Positions 1 to 7,317 of a DNA stretch of 12,221 nucleotides are shown here, one piece after another. The position numbers and the translations under genes were made by a program. Numbering within the stretch: the first letter of the stretch is position 1; every line of letters begins with the position of its first letter. The notes under the pieces are model-generated. The model worked only from the letters and a program-made list of their open reading frames with translations, did not search any database and was not told where the DNA came from. This DNA is from Hymenopellis radicata (Eukaryota; Basidiomycota; Agaricomycetes; Agaricales; Physalacriaceae): contig JADNRX010001243.1 in assembly GCA_015501595.1 (NCBI GenBank), forward strand, positions 1 to 12,221, written 5' to 3'.

Positions 1-676
1 TCTCCTGCTATCGATGCCGGGTCTCTTCCTGATGCAAAGTTACGAAGAGCGCGTGCTCGTATGCGTCCGTGCCGGACAGTACTCGCGACGCGCATTAAAT
101 TCGAGATGGTATAAAGCTGTATGATAAATTTTCAATGAATTCCAGTTTCTTCGGTAGATGGAGGTTGGGGCCGCGCGAAGAGAAAATTACGCATCTATAT
201 TCCCGCAGATACACGGTCTGCTCCAGTATCCCAAAGCTCCATAATGTTCCCAATCGATTTGATATCATCAGATTTCTCTGAAGATGTACCCGTGTGGTCA
301 TGCGGCGGAGCGCGGTGATGAAGGAGTGAGGGCCTGACGGAGGATGATGGTGGTGAGAAGAGAGCTTGAACGCTGCAAGCGCGGGACCGATCAAGAGGAT
401 CTTATCTTGTGATAAGCAGCTTGAAAACCATTGGCTGAGTCCTATGTCCGAATTCGGCGTGTCTCCGAACGGATATAGACTTGAAAGCCGTGCCGCTGCC
501 AACTTGGGACTTGGGATCATCTTGAAAGCGGAAACGGATTCGCGTATATTGAGCTATCTACAGCCTAAATCGTCAAAATTTCCCGTCAGCACACGCGCTG
601 GTAAGTCTAGAATCCTCTCTTTCTTCTTTCTTCCTCTCTTCTTTTTACAACTTGAAAAAACTTGAAAAACCCGCCA

Positions 677-756
677 TCTGCACAGACATAGGTCATAGGC
701 CTCTATAGGCCCTTGATTCATGTCTGTGCAGACCTATGTCCGGATTCAGACATAGG
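677..756. repeat. Nested inverted and direct repeats with alternative pairings
   Basis: A perfect 13-bp inverted repeat pairs 677-689 (TCTGCACAGACAT) with 720-732. Directly after it, an 8-bp repeat pairs CCTATGTC (733-740) with GACATAGG (749-756). The same GACATAGG also occurs at 685-692, so 733-740 could pair with either side. An AGGCCT/AGGCC pair sits inside the first loop at 697-711. It could be the end of a small miniature transposon or a structured RNA; nothing here decides between them. Confidence 0.55.
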
Positions 757-889
757 ACAATAGGGGCTTCGGGCCGGCCATTGATGATGACGGATGTAGT
801 ACTACGTAATACAATGTGTTGATAGCGCATCGTCCGCGACGACGACGACGAATACAGCACTTTACATTTAACCCCAGTCCTTTACTCTC

Positions 890-1006
890 ATGCCCACTCC
901 GGAGCCTCCCGCTGGCAAGAAATGGAAAAATGGCCGTCTCGTCAATGCCAACTGGGGCGGACGGCGCGGTGGATCTGGCCGAAAAGGAGCAGCCGCTGAT
1001 AGGCAG
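890..1006 (+). pseudogene. Short N-terminal coding fragment, apparently cut by the LTR
   Basis: From an ATG at 890 the plus frame reads a proline-rich start (MPTPEPPAGKKWKNG) followed by a Gly/Arg-rich stretch with two GG doublets and basic residues. It runs without a stop up to the proposed element edge at 1006/1007; beyond that it closes at a TAA at about 1028 inside element sequence. The composition differs from the AT-richer sequence that follows. I infer a truncated first exon of a host gene or an older transposon gene that the LTR element landed in. The product family is not recognised. It could also be a chance frame. Confidence 0.25.
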
Positions 1007-1056
1007 TGTAGGAATACACTACAGAAATAACACAACACACACACAAAACACAAATC

Positions 1057-1063
1057 TATAAAA
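1057..1063 (+). promoter_or_regulatory. TATA-like box on the plus strand inside the LTR
   Basis: TATAAAA lies on the plus strand about 50 bp inside the left LTR edge. It is followed at 1082-1100 by a perfect 8-bp inverted repeat (ACAGACTG, loop CTG, CAGTCTGT), which would fall at about the 5' end of any transcript. It would drive transcription antisense to pol. It could be a chance AT-rich word. Confidence 0.3.
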
Positions 1064-1792
1064 GGTACTATACAAACACCAACAGACTGCTGCAGTCTGT
1101 CTGGACAAGTAAAAGGATCTGACCTTTAACACTCGTAACGAAATACAACTTTAGTCAAACACTCGTTGACTCAAAGAGGATCCAAACGGAAGGGTGAAGT
1201 GTACTTCCTAAACTACGCAAAGGCAAGTTCGAGGGAGCTAGGGTGTGCAGAACTTGTAAGGTTCCGGAAGAACGGAAAGGGCTTCCGACGTCTTAGCCGA
1301 TAGCTTGGTTCGCAGGTACACGAGTTACGGGTTTAATCGTCTGCGCGTTGACCGTCTTGATCCAATCCACCTATAACTAACAGAGTGAGGTTCAAGTTCG
1401 TTCTTTGAGTAAAGATCCGCGGGGCTTGATACACACACTAAGCTTGTCTGAACTTAACGTCTGAGGATTCTGCTCTTATATGAACCAAAAGCAGTTGTAA
1501 GCGTGGTGACTTCAAGATTTCTTAAGTGGACACGGAAAGGTTTTCTCGCTTCCGCCGTTTAGACTTCGTCTAGGGACAAAGGGGCTTCAACAAGGTCTTT
1601 CCGAGTATACGCAGTACTGTCTTAAAGAACACCAAGTAACACAACTTGTAGTTCACGGGGGTCTGAGTCTGGGTCTAAACTTAAACAGGTTCTTGGAAGC
1701 AATGTTTCCGAGTCAAAGATACACTTGTATTGGCTTGATAGGCTGTATACGGGGGTGCAGATTAACTACTGGCTACGATGTTGAACAGTCCC

Positions 1793-1799
1793 TTTTATA
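1793..1799 (-). promoter_or_regulatory. Candidate LTR TATA box in pol sense
   Basis: The minus strand reads TATAAAAGG at 1799-1791. It faces the same way as pol and sits within the proposed LTR, leaving about 1.03 kb of U3 before it and about 0.75 kb of R plus U5 after it. The call depends on the LTR model. Confidence 0.35.
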
Positions 1800-1893
1800 C
1801 TACGTACGGCTAAAGAATGGCGTAAGGCTACTTACTAACTACGGCTTATCTTTGTAGTATAACCGGAAGTATTTGAAATGTTTCCTGCGTAGA

Positions 1894-1919
1894 ACCGGAA
1901 GTATAGTTCTGTTTCCGGT
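1894..1919. repeat. CCGGAA/TTCCGG hairpin in LTR
   Basis: Perfect 7-bp arms ACCGGAA (1894-1900) and TTCCGGT (1913-1919) enclose a 12-nt loop. A related but imperfect copy precedes it at 1863-1885 (CCGGAAGTAT ... TTTCCTG). Both left arms start with the 9-mer CGGAAGTAT, which also occurs at 2304-2312 and 2633-2641. Confidence 0.7.
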
Positions 1920-2252
1920 CCGTCGGACATCTGGAAGGGTACATTCCCGGATGTAGTCAAGGTAACACATGGACTGCACCAGGAACAGTATCTGGGCCTT
2001 TCGTTATCAACCCAACTGTCCTGACTTGTCTGAGTATAAGTCTTGCTTAGCCTAACAGTGTCTAATCTTGTCCCTAAGCGGAGGTTCAAGGTCTAAGTCT
2101 TAGGATTCTGTAGATACCCTGTACATGGTTCTTTGGAGTGGGTATGGTTCTGGGTTGGAGATCCAGTAGATATACAGTTTCTCTTATCTCGGATGTAGCT
2201 GTGCCTGGTAGTTTTGGCACCGGGTCAAAGCTGGGCCTATTTGCAAAAGGTG

Positions 2253-2274
2253 CCTGCGGATAGCTATCCGCAGG
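2253..2274. repeat. 22-bp perfect palindrome
   Basis: CCTGCGGATAG at 2253-2263 is followed directly by its exact reverse complement at 2264-2274, with no loop. The core is CGGATA/TATCCG, the variant core also seen in the hairpin at 7692-7711. Confidence 0.85.
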
Positions 2275-2488
2275 GTGCTATCTGATCGGACTGTCCGTCC
2301 AAACGGAAGTATGGCGTGATTGTGGAGTATTTTGGGTTCTAGGTTTTAAGGGTTCGGGTGGTCCATGTGGGCCTCAAATACCGGATATGCAGGCATCCAT
2401 AATGATCTACCTTACTGTTTCTGTACTCGTAGAGACGAATGAACGTTGTGTGCGCGGTTTTACCGTGTAGCGGATAACTCGCAGTGTT

Positions 2489-2541
2489 TTCCGTGTCTGT
2501 GTGAAGTACACACGCTCCACGGAAGGGAATTTGTCCTTCCG
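2489..2541. repeat. Competing TTCCG / CGGAA / TTCCG hairpins
   Basis: TTCCGTG (2489-2495) can pair with CACGGAA (2518-2524), enclosing a second stem GTGTG/CACAC (2499-2503 with 2509-2513). The same CGGAAGG (2520-2526) can instead pair with CCTTCCG (2535-2541). The two structures are mutually exclusive. Confidence 0.65.
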
Positions 2542-2632
2542 CGGGTTCAGAGAGTTATGATAAACCCGGTCGCCTTGAGTATTTGATATTCAGGTACGTT
2601 CTGGAGATACAGAAGCGTCCACGGAAGTTTTA

Positions 2633-2656
2633 CGGAAGTATCCGCGGGTCCTTCCG
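2633..2656. repeat. CGGAAG/CTTCCG hairpin near LTR edge
   Basis: Perfect 6-bp arms at 2633-2638 and 2651-2656 enclose a 12-nt loop. It belongs to the dispersed hairpin family found across the window. A further copy of the left word (ACGGAAG) occurs at 2621-2627. Confidence 0.6.
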
Positions 2657-2826
2657 GGGGCGTGATATCGCCACCTTGGAGTCTCTTCGCGTCCTAAAGA
2701 GAGTCTCCGTGAAGTTAGATAGTCTAACCTCAGTGTACTTCTGGGTTGTAAACGCGTCTAGTTCAGGTCTAGCACTTGTACAGAAATCGCAAAATGTAGC
2801 CATTCTGTGGCATAATTGTAACATGC

Positions 2827-2855
2827 ATATCATCTCCCCTTAACTTAGATGATAT
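2827..2855. repeat. 9-bp inverted repeat spanning the LTR/internal junction
   Basis: ATATCATCT (2827-2835) and AGATGATAT (2847-2855) are perfect inverse copies with an 11-nt loop that contains most of the purine-tract signal. The proposed LTR edge (2832/2833) lies in the left arm. Confidence 0.7.
2833..2841 (-). promoter_or_regulatory. Polypurine tract next to the 3' LTR
   Basis: On the minus strand the sequence reads AAGGGGAGA directly followed by TGATATG. A purine run abutting a TG dinucleotide is the standard primer site for plus-strand DNA synthesis at the 5' edge of a 3' LTR. Its orientation agrees with the minus-strand pol gene. The wider 17-nt word CTCCCCTTAACTTAGAT (plus strand, 2834-2850) is repeated exactly at 5713-5729. 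Confidence 0.55.
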
Positions 2856-2931
2856 CGTCCGCGATATCCTTAATTGATCCGCGCAGACTAGTTCCTTTTG
2901 AACTCTCTTGCTGACCCTGATTCATAGGTGG

Positions 2932-2938
2932 TATAAAA
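2932..2938 (+). promoter_or_regulatory. TATA box of gene C
   Basis: TATAAAA on the plus strand lies 44 nt upstream of the ATG at 2983, a normal fungal spacing for a short leader. It indicates that gene C has its own promoter inside the element, facing away from the LTR. Confidence 0.6.
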
Positions 2939-2982
2939 CTTAGTCAACCGGCAAGGTCAACTTTCTGTACCATCCGTTCACC

Positions 2983-4523
2983 ATGTCGAAAGCTCCCAAA
3001 TCTGTGAACCTTCTCGTTCTGTTTCCACACGCTGCGTCGGGACCGACGCATCCGCCTCCGGACTCCGTGCATAAGCATCTCATGGAGTCTGGTTCTGCTT
3101 TGACTCGCTTCTTGCCTAAGGTTGCTGACCTTCCGGACAACGTTACGGACGAGCTTGCACTGTTCACAACGTCAGTGGCTCCTAGGGCTCAGGCCCTTAT
3201 TGCTACCTTCGACGACGAGAACACCGCCTTGACGGTTAGGTGTGCTAAGCTCGAGGCCACTATCAACAAGATTATCGTATGGCTTTGTTGTCTCTTTGTC
3301 TCGGAAGCGTACTAACACTTCCGTGTCTCATAGAATCGTAATCCCACGCTTAGCCAGCTTAAGAACGTTCAAGTCATCCCGGTGATGCTTGACTTCGGTC
3401 TTGCCTTGCGCAGTTTCTTGGCCTGCGTGTGTGCTAGTCTGGGCATTAACCCTCAGGATTCTCGCATGCACATTGCCAATTTGTGTCAACCCTTCATTCG
3501 TTCTGTCAACCGTCCTCTCAACCGGCACTTGCCTGCCTTCGCATCGGACCATCCCTTGTTTAGGGAGGCACCCAAGGAAGCCAAGGCTAAGGTAAGCTTT
3601 AGTATTGATTCTGTGTCTTCGCGTTTAAACAGTCTTATAGGCCCCTGCTAAGAAGGTCCCTAAAACTCCGGAGTTCGTCGCCTCTTCCGGTGACGAAAGC
3701 GAGGGCGAGGAAGGGCCCGACGTGGGTAAGTTCCTTGCACCCGGCGATCCTTTCCGTTGGTCTGACGATGTCGAAGAAATGGACGACGGTGAGGGTGCTA
3801 AGCCTTCCGGGTCCAATGTGAGCTTACGCTTTGTTATAGCGAGGATCAACTGGCTGATTTCAGAGTTGTCTTTGATGACTGTTCAGGACATCGACAGGGT
3901 TCTTTCCGGTGCTCGTATTGCTACTGGTGATAAAGTCAAGGGCAAGGTTTGTTTTCCTTTTTCCTTACTTGGTCTTTTGACTGACTATCCTTAAACTGCT
4001 AGGAACCTAACAACTCTGGTACCCGTTACCAACCCTTGGCTGAAGTTGAAGGTATGGATACCACCTCTTTGCTTTTCAAGAAGGCTCTGAAGACTATTGG
4101 CGTAGCCCATGGCACTGAGCTGGCCCCTCTTAAGCGTCGCATTGCACACGCTGAGGACTCTACTAAGGATGCTAAGGTTGCTAAACCGGATGGCATCCTT
4201 ATCGATCCGCTGGCGTTGGGATACTTCACTCAAGGTATCGGTTGTTTTCTTAACTGCGACGGAAGGAATTTGACACCTCCGTAGCACCACCTTACATTGA
4301 AGGTTATCGCAACCAAGTCAATCGTTTGGTTCGCATTTTTGAACACTTGTCTAAAGACAGTGCCCAACTCGGCAACTTGTCCCCTAGCGCCGTCAAAGCA
4401 GAGTCTCAATATAGGTTTGACCTTACTGCTGCTTTGAACCGTATCTATGGCGAGATCCAGGTTTTCAACCGGGCGGCCTCGTTATACATTAGCACTACTC
4501 AGAGCTTGGGGGTTACGTTGTAA
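2983..4523 (+). CDS. Gene C: six-exon gene of unknown function, antisense to pol
   Basis: I do not recognise this family. The proposed exons are 2983-3276, 3334-3591, 3641-3817, 3887-3946, 4003-4234 and 4285-4523, giving 419 residues. Every junction is GT-AG and keeps the frame; the first intron has a TACTAAC branch site. The third intron (3818-3886) is 69 nt without a stop, so retaining it would add 23 residues. The start was chosen as the first ATG after the TATA box, in a good CACC context. The N-terminal exon ends in a heptad-like stretch (about residues 70-98). Exon 3 carries an acidic Ser/Asp/Glu-rich linker (about residues 198-212). The last exon is helix-like and polar. There is no membrane segment, signal peptide or obvious catalytic motif. 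It lies just inside the proposed 3' LTR, transcribed opposite to pol and in the same direction as gene D. A structural or regulatory accessory protein is possible. Confidence 0.7.
3302..3323 (+). repeat. Hairpin around the branch site in gene C intron 1
   Basis: CGGAAG (3302-3307) and CTTCCG (3318-3323) are perfect inverse arms. The consensus branch site TACTAAC (3310-3316) falls in the loop of this hairpin, inside intron 3277-3333. Confidence 0.65.
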
Positions 4524-4856
4524 ATACTCGGACCGTCTTTAACAAAATACCGCTTAGCCCGTTGTATACTTCTTTTCTAGTAGGCTTAGCGATGAGTTGT
4601 CTGTAGTTTCTAGTATGTTTGTAGTATCTTTAGACACTTGGCAAGTGCTACAATCATAGTTGTCTTTTGTTTGAACTTCCTTTGGTGTGAACTTAAATTT
4701 GTACACAATCTCCGGAAGCCTAGCAACACTTCCCGTGCGTCTTGTATTGATAAGAATAGGGGGACACTGCGGATCCACGGATGGATATGGTGCCGCTTCC
4801 GTTATTTGCAATTCGCTGACGGGTATAAGTAGTCTTGCTTGGTTCGTTGACGACCC
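4524..4856. other. Spacer between genes C and D
   Basis: This 333-bp spacer holds the 3' side of gene C and the promoter of gene D. It contains an imperfect CGGAAG...CTTCCCG hairpin at 4713-4735 and the 16-nt word GGATCCACGGATGGAT at 4771-4786, nearly identical to 7687-7702. A minus-strand open frame crosses it (4554-4895) but overlaps the start of gene D and has no supporting signals. Confidence 0.5.
4824..4829 (+). promoter_or_regulatory. TATA-like box of gene D
   Basis: TATAAG lies 27 nt upstream of the proposed ATG at 4857. This implies a very short leader, or that the true first start is further downstream. Confidence 0.4.
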
Positions 4857-5722
4857 ATGGAATCTGTACCCATTTTCGCCAACTTCAAGCTGCACTTGCT
4901 CCCTGAGTTTCAGGATGAGGCTACGCGCGATCCCATTCGTTACGACTTAGCGTGCAGGTTGCTAGACCTACGCATGGCTCTACAACTTCACAGGTCTCTG
5001 GGAGGCTTTATCGTTGTACATCGCGTGCCTTTGCAGGCTCTTAGCTTTGTCGATATTACCACCACCATTCGGGTTGGGAGTGATATCGGTCCTAGGGGAA
5101 CACAAGACTCTCCCTTGCTGCGTTTTGCAATCCGCGCATTGGTACGGAAGACTATTTCCGTGTCGTTACCAATGATCTGATATTGTTCTTTCTAGGGTGC
5201 GACTACATTTATCTGGCGGATTAGTCCTGGCCGTTCGATGTCTGAAGTCGAAAAGCTTTGGGCTCGCACTTTCTTTGTTGCATTGTACGCCTTGGTCGAA
5301 GACTTCATGGTGTCTTACCAGGTCACGGTCCAAGGGGTGACCTTGCTCAACATCCTTTCTCCTGAATTTCGACACTTTGCCACCGACTTTCGTGCGACTT
5401 ATGAAGAAGCCATGGTCAACTTGGCGGTACGTCTTTTTGTAATTGTAACGGAAAGCTTCTTCCGTGACTAAAAGTTCGCCTTTCCTAGTTGCACACCATG
5501 AGGGTCTCTATCTTGGATTCTTCCGTGTTCTACCGCAACCTGGTACCAAGCCTTCATCTTTGTGACGAATTGCTTATTGGCGAGAATGATTTGTCTTATT
5601 GGAATAGGGAACTAGTCTTGTGGTGGTCGGGATACCAAGGGCAGTGGCGGAGAGGTCAGGATACCATCCGGTTCCACATCGCGCTTGATGAACCCGACTG
5701 GGACGAGTTTGGCTCCCCTTAA
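4857..5722 (+). CDS. Gene D: three-exon gene of unknown function, antisense to pol
   Basis: I do not recognise this family. The exons are 4857-5141, 5196-5426 and 5489-5722, giving 249 residues. Both introns (54 and 62 nt) are GT-AG, fall between codons, and contain a perfect ACGGAA...TTCCGT hairpin. The product looks globular: mixed hydrophobic and charged residues, several aromatic-rich stretches, a Trp-rich region near the C-terminus (with WW), and an acidic tail ending near DEFGSP. No catalytic motif, signal peptide or clear membrane span is seen. It follows gene C on the same strand with its own TATA-like box, and ends tail to tail with minus-strand gene A, 136 bp away. The 17-nt word around its stop codon is identical to the region at the 3' LTR edge. 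The exon structure is better supported than any function. Confidence 0.65.
5144..5161 (+). repeat. Hairpin in gene D intron 1
   Basis: ACGGAA (5144-5149) and TTCCGT (5156-5161) are perfect arms with a 6-nt loop, starting two bases after the donor GT of intron 5142-5195. Such a stem could hide or present the 5' splice site. Confidence 0.65.
5448..5465 (+). repeat. Hairpin in gene D intron 2
   Basis: ACGGAA (5448-5453) and TTCCGT (5460-5465) form perfect arms with a 6-nt loop, the same arms and loop length as in intron 1. A CTAA branch-like site follows directly. Confidence 0.65.
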
Positions 5723-5729
5723 CTTAGAT
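5713..5729 (-). promoter_or_regulatory. Second copy of the polypurine-tract region (possible central PPT)
   Basis: The plus-strand word CTCCCCTTAACTTAGAT here is identical to 2834-2850 at the LTR edge. On the minus strand it contains AAGGGGAG. It overlaps the last codons and stop of gene D. Some retroelements (lentiviruses, Ty1) carry a second internal polypurine tract; whether this works as one is inference. Confidence 0.35.
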
Positions 5730-5858
5730 ACTTGCTCAGTACTCTTAGTATTAGGTTGCGCTGATCAAGATGTAATCCATTTTTAGACTACTGCGACTGG
5801 TGTTACTTTTTACTAAGGGAAACCCTAAGTACAACACTTCGCCACCTAGTTGTTGAAG

Positions 5859-7241
5859 CTACTCCTCCATGGCGACATCTCCATCCATTTGGGAGTCCTT
5901 CTGATCCTTGGGGTTAGGAGAGGGCGGACGAGCCCCGTCAACGGGTGCAACGGAAGGACCGTCCGGCCTTCCATCTCCTATCGCGAGGTTTATATCCGAC
6001 CTATACAAATTATAGAGTCGTTCCAGGTGCTCTCTAGTGGTTGGTCCACCGCTTATCCACATGGCCCTAGTCGAAGTCTGGATTTCTCCTAGGATTGCAT
6101 CAAGCCGGGCCCTGGCCTCTTCTTGTCGACCGCGCGACTCTAGCACTAGCCTGTTTTCTGCTCTGGTTAGTTCGTTGAGTTGCGCCGTTCGTTGGCCCAT
6201 CTGTTGAGAGAGTTCTGTGCACAACCCGAAATAGTTCCCTACTAGTTGCTCTAGGCGTACTAGCTGGATGTCCTTGATTTCTGCTTGGGCTTTCAACGAC
6301 TCTATTTTCCTCCTTAAGATCGTCTACTTGCTTGCGAAGGCTTCGACCTCGACGGATACGACCGGAAGTGCTTCCGTGCGCTTCGTGTCCGCACTCTTTT
6401 CAGCCTTTCCTCTGGGCTTACGCTGTGCTTGGCTACCAGAGTGTTGCGAAGGACCGGACGGAAGAGGACGTTCTTCCGTGTACTCCGAATCGTCAGAGTC
6501 GCTTGGCTCTTCTTCAGACCCAGTATCTAATAACGCCTTGACTAGGATGAGTACTTAACTGAGTAGTCAAAGTAAGTCAATGCGCACCTCGAGTTCGGGG
6601 TGAACTTGTATAATGGCGGTAGCCAAGTACGAATCCAACCAGTGTAGAGGGTCTTCAAACTGGTCTGGTCCTGCTGCGTCGTCTTTCAAAATTAGACGGG
6701 CCGCGATCGTGAGCAGGCCCGGACATTTGTCTGCTTTCTGCTGTTCAAGGAGGAACAGGGAAGAGCGAGAAGCCCGTTCCGCGTCCTCTTCTCCAAAGAC
6801 ATATTGACAGCAGGGCTTGAGTGGAGCCAACTTGTCGAAATAGACGAGTTGGTCAGAGTTGTCCCACTCCGGGTTCCAAGGTTCTTTGTCAAGTTCGTCC
6901 ATGGCACGTATACCACGGATGACTTGATTCAGTACCGAGTCCAGCCAGTACCACTTGGTCGGAAAACGGCTAGGCTCATCCGCGCGGATGGAGGCAGCGG
7001 CTAGGTCAGCTGCATCCGCGAGGAATCGTAAAGACTCGTCGCTTCGCGGAGGCCATTCCTTGATAGACTCGGGACGACGGAAGGCCTCCTCGGCCTTTTC
7101 CGTCGTAAACACGTAATAGAACTCGGGAGGGATGACTTTGTCCTGCCCCAGATACAACAGGGCGCGGTTGATAACGGGGCTAGACGGGGGTTTTAAACTG
7201 TTCCTTGGTCCTTTCTGGGCCTGGGACACCGAGCTGGCCAT
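5859..7241 (-). CDS. Gene A: accessory gene paralogous to gene B, with an in-frame stop
   Basis: Exon 1 (7241-6588, 218 codons) is clearly related to gene B. Both have an N-terminal LLY(L/I)G...IP motif, a W(L/V)D motif, and a block with CCQY at residues 144-147 followed by AE..xRS and LEQ. Both end exon 1 at the matching place before an intron. I place the intron at 6587-6537 (51 nt, GTGCGC...CAAG), because this acceptor restores the acidic, Ser-rich frame; the acceptor is weak. Exon 2 then runs to 5859, but a TAG at 6326-6324 interrupts it, giving 288 residues. Past the TAG the same frame continues as a long coiled coil (Leu/Glu/Gln-rich) and a Pro/Asp-rich tail. Ignoring the TAG, the frame has 442 sense codons, close to gene B's 438, which argues for a recent nonsense change. 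Unlike gene B, no cysteine cluster is present. Function unknown. Confidence 0.6.
6363..6479 (-). repeat. Two CGGAAG/CTTCCG hairpins inside gene A coding DNA
   Basis: One pairs CGGAAG (6363-6368) with CTTCCG (6371-6376) across a 2-nt loop. The other has 8-bp arms ACGGAAGA (6458-6465) and TCTTCCGT (6472-6479). Both lie in the low-complexity exon 2 region, where they encode short Thr-Glu...Leu-Pro peptides. A third (5952-5957 with 5967-5972, GGAAGG/CCTTCC) sits further along the same gene. Confidence 0.6.
7074..7106 (-). repeat. Long CGGA-type hairpin in gene A exon 1
   Basis: ACGACGGA (7074-7081) pairs perfectly with TCCGTCGT (7099-7106). Inside it AGGCC (7082-7086) pairs with GGCCT (7092-7096), so 13 bp form with a 2-nt bulge and a 5-nt loop. 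It lies in coding DNA. Confidence 0.65.
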
Positions 7242-7304
7242 AGTTTCGGCTGTGATGGCGCTTTTTCCGCGGTCTTTGGGCGATAGCTGGTGATGGGGAA
7301 AAGC

Positions 7305-7317
7305 AAGTTTAAAACTT
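7305..7317 (-). promoter_or_regulatory. AT-rich palindrome upstream of gene A
   Basis: AAGTTT-A-AAACTT lies 64-76 nt upstream of the gene A start and is the nearest AT-rich element; no proper TATA box was found. It may substitute for one, but evidence is weak. Confidence 0.25.

Larger units (their letters stand above)
1..1006. other. Flanking DNA left of the putative element, no confident gene
   Basis: I see no gene here that I can support well. A plus-strand stretch from an ATG at 444 is open to a strong donor-like GTAAGT at 601, followed by a pyrimidine tract at about 612-646 and an acceptor-like CAG ending near 685. This resembles an exon plus the start of an intron, but the next frame closes quickly, so it is only a hint. 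The word CTTGAA recurs near 365, 420, 480, 522, 651 and 661. A 10-bp perfect palindrome (GTAGTACTAC) lies at 796-805 and a short CGA-type run at about 836-851. Confidence 0.4.
1007..2832 (-). mobile_element. Putative 3' LTR of the Gypsy-like element (about 1.8 kb)
   Basis: The block has no convincing gene. On the plus strand it begins TGTAGG at 1007 and ends ATATCA at 2832, so on the minus (pol-sense) strand it begins TGATAT and ends CCTACA, the usual TG...CA layout. Immediately outside its right edge is a minus-strand purine tract ending at 2833, as expected for plus-strand DNA priming next to a 3' LTR. A TATAAAA box on the minus strand at 1793-1799 would place the U3/R junction near 1765-1770. 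The 5 nt before it (1002-1006, GGCAG) are a candidate target duplication. The matching 5' LTR lies outside the window, so the boundaries are unproven. The block is rich in short palindromes. Confidence 0.55.

Noticed and set aside
95..520. Minus-strand open frame of 141 codons in the left flank
   Set aside because: No recognisable domain, no promoter or splice signals, and it competes with an equally weak plus-strand frame. Composition gives no support.
612..646. Long pyrimidine tract as a possible polypurine tract for a minus-strand element
   Set aside because: No TG-starting LTR edge abuts it, while the tract at 2833-2841 is followed directly by TG. It fits an intron-like pyrimidine run better.
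2583..2843. Plus-strand open frame of 86 codons before gene C, ending in the same SP-stop context as gene D
   Set aside because: It lies inside the proposed LTR and over its purine tract, and apart from the final 17 nt shows no similarity to gene D. The shared end is better explained by the duplicated PPT word.
4554..4895. Minus-strand open frame of 113 codons across the C/D spacer
   Set aside because: It overlaps the first exon of gene D antisense, has no promoter-like sequence or family resemblance, and gene D has better splice support.
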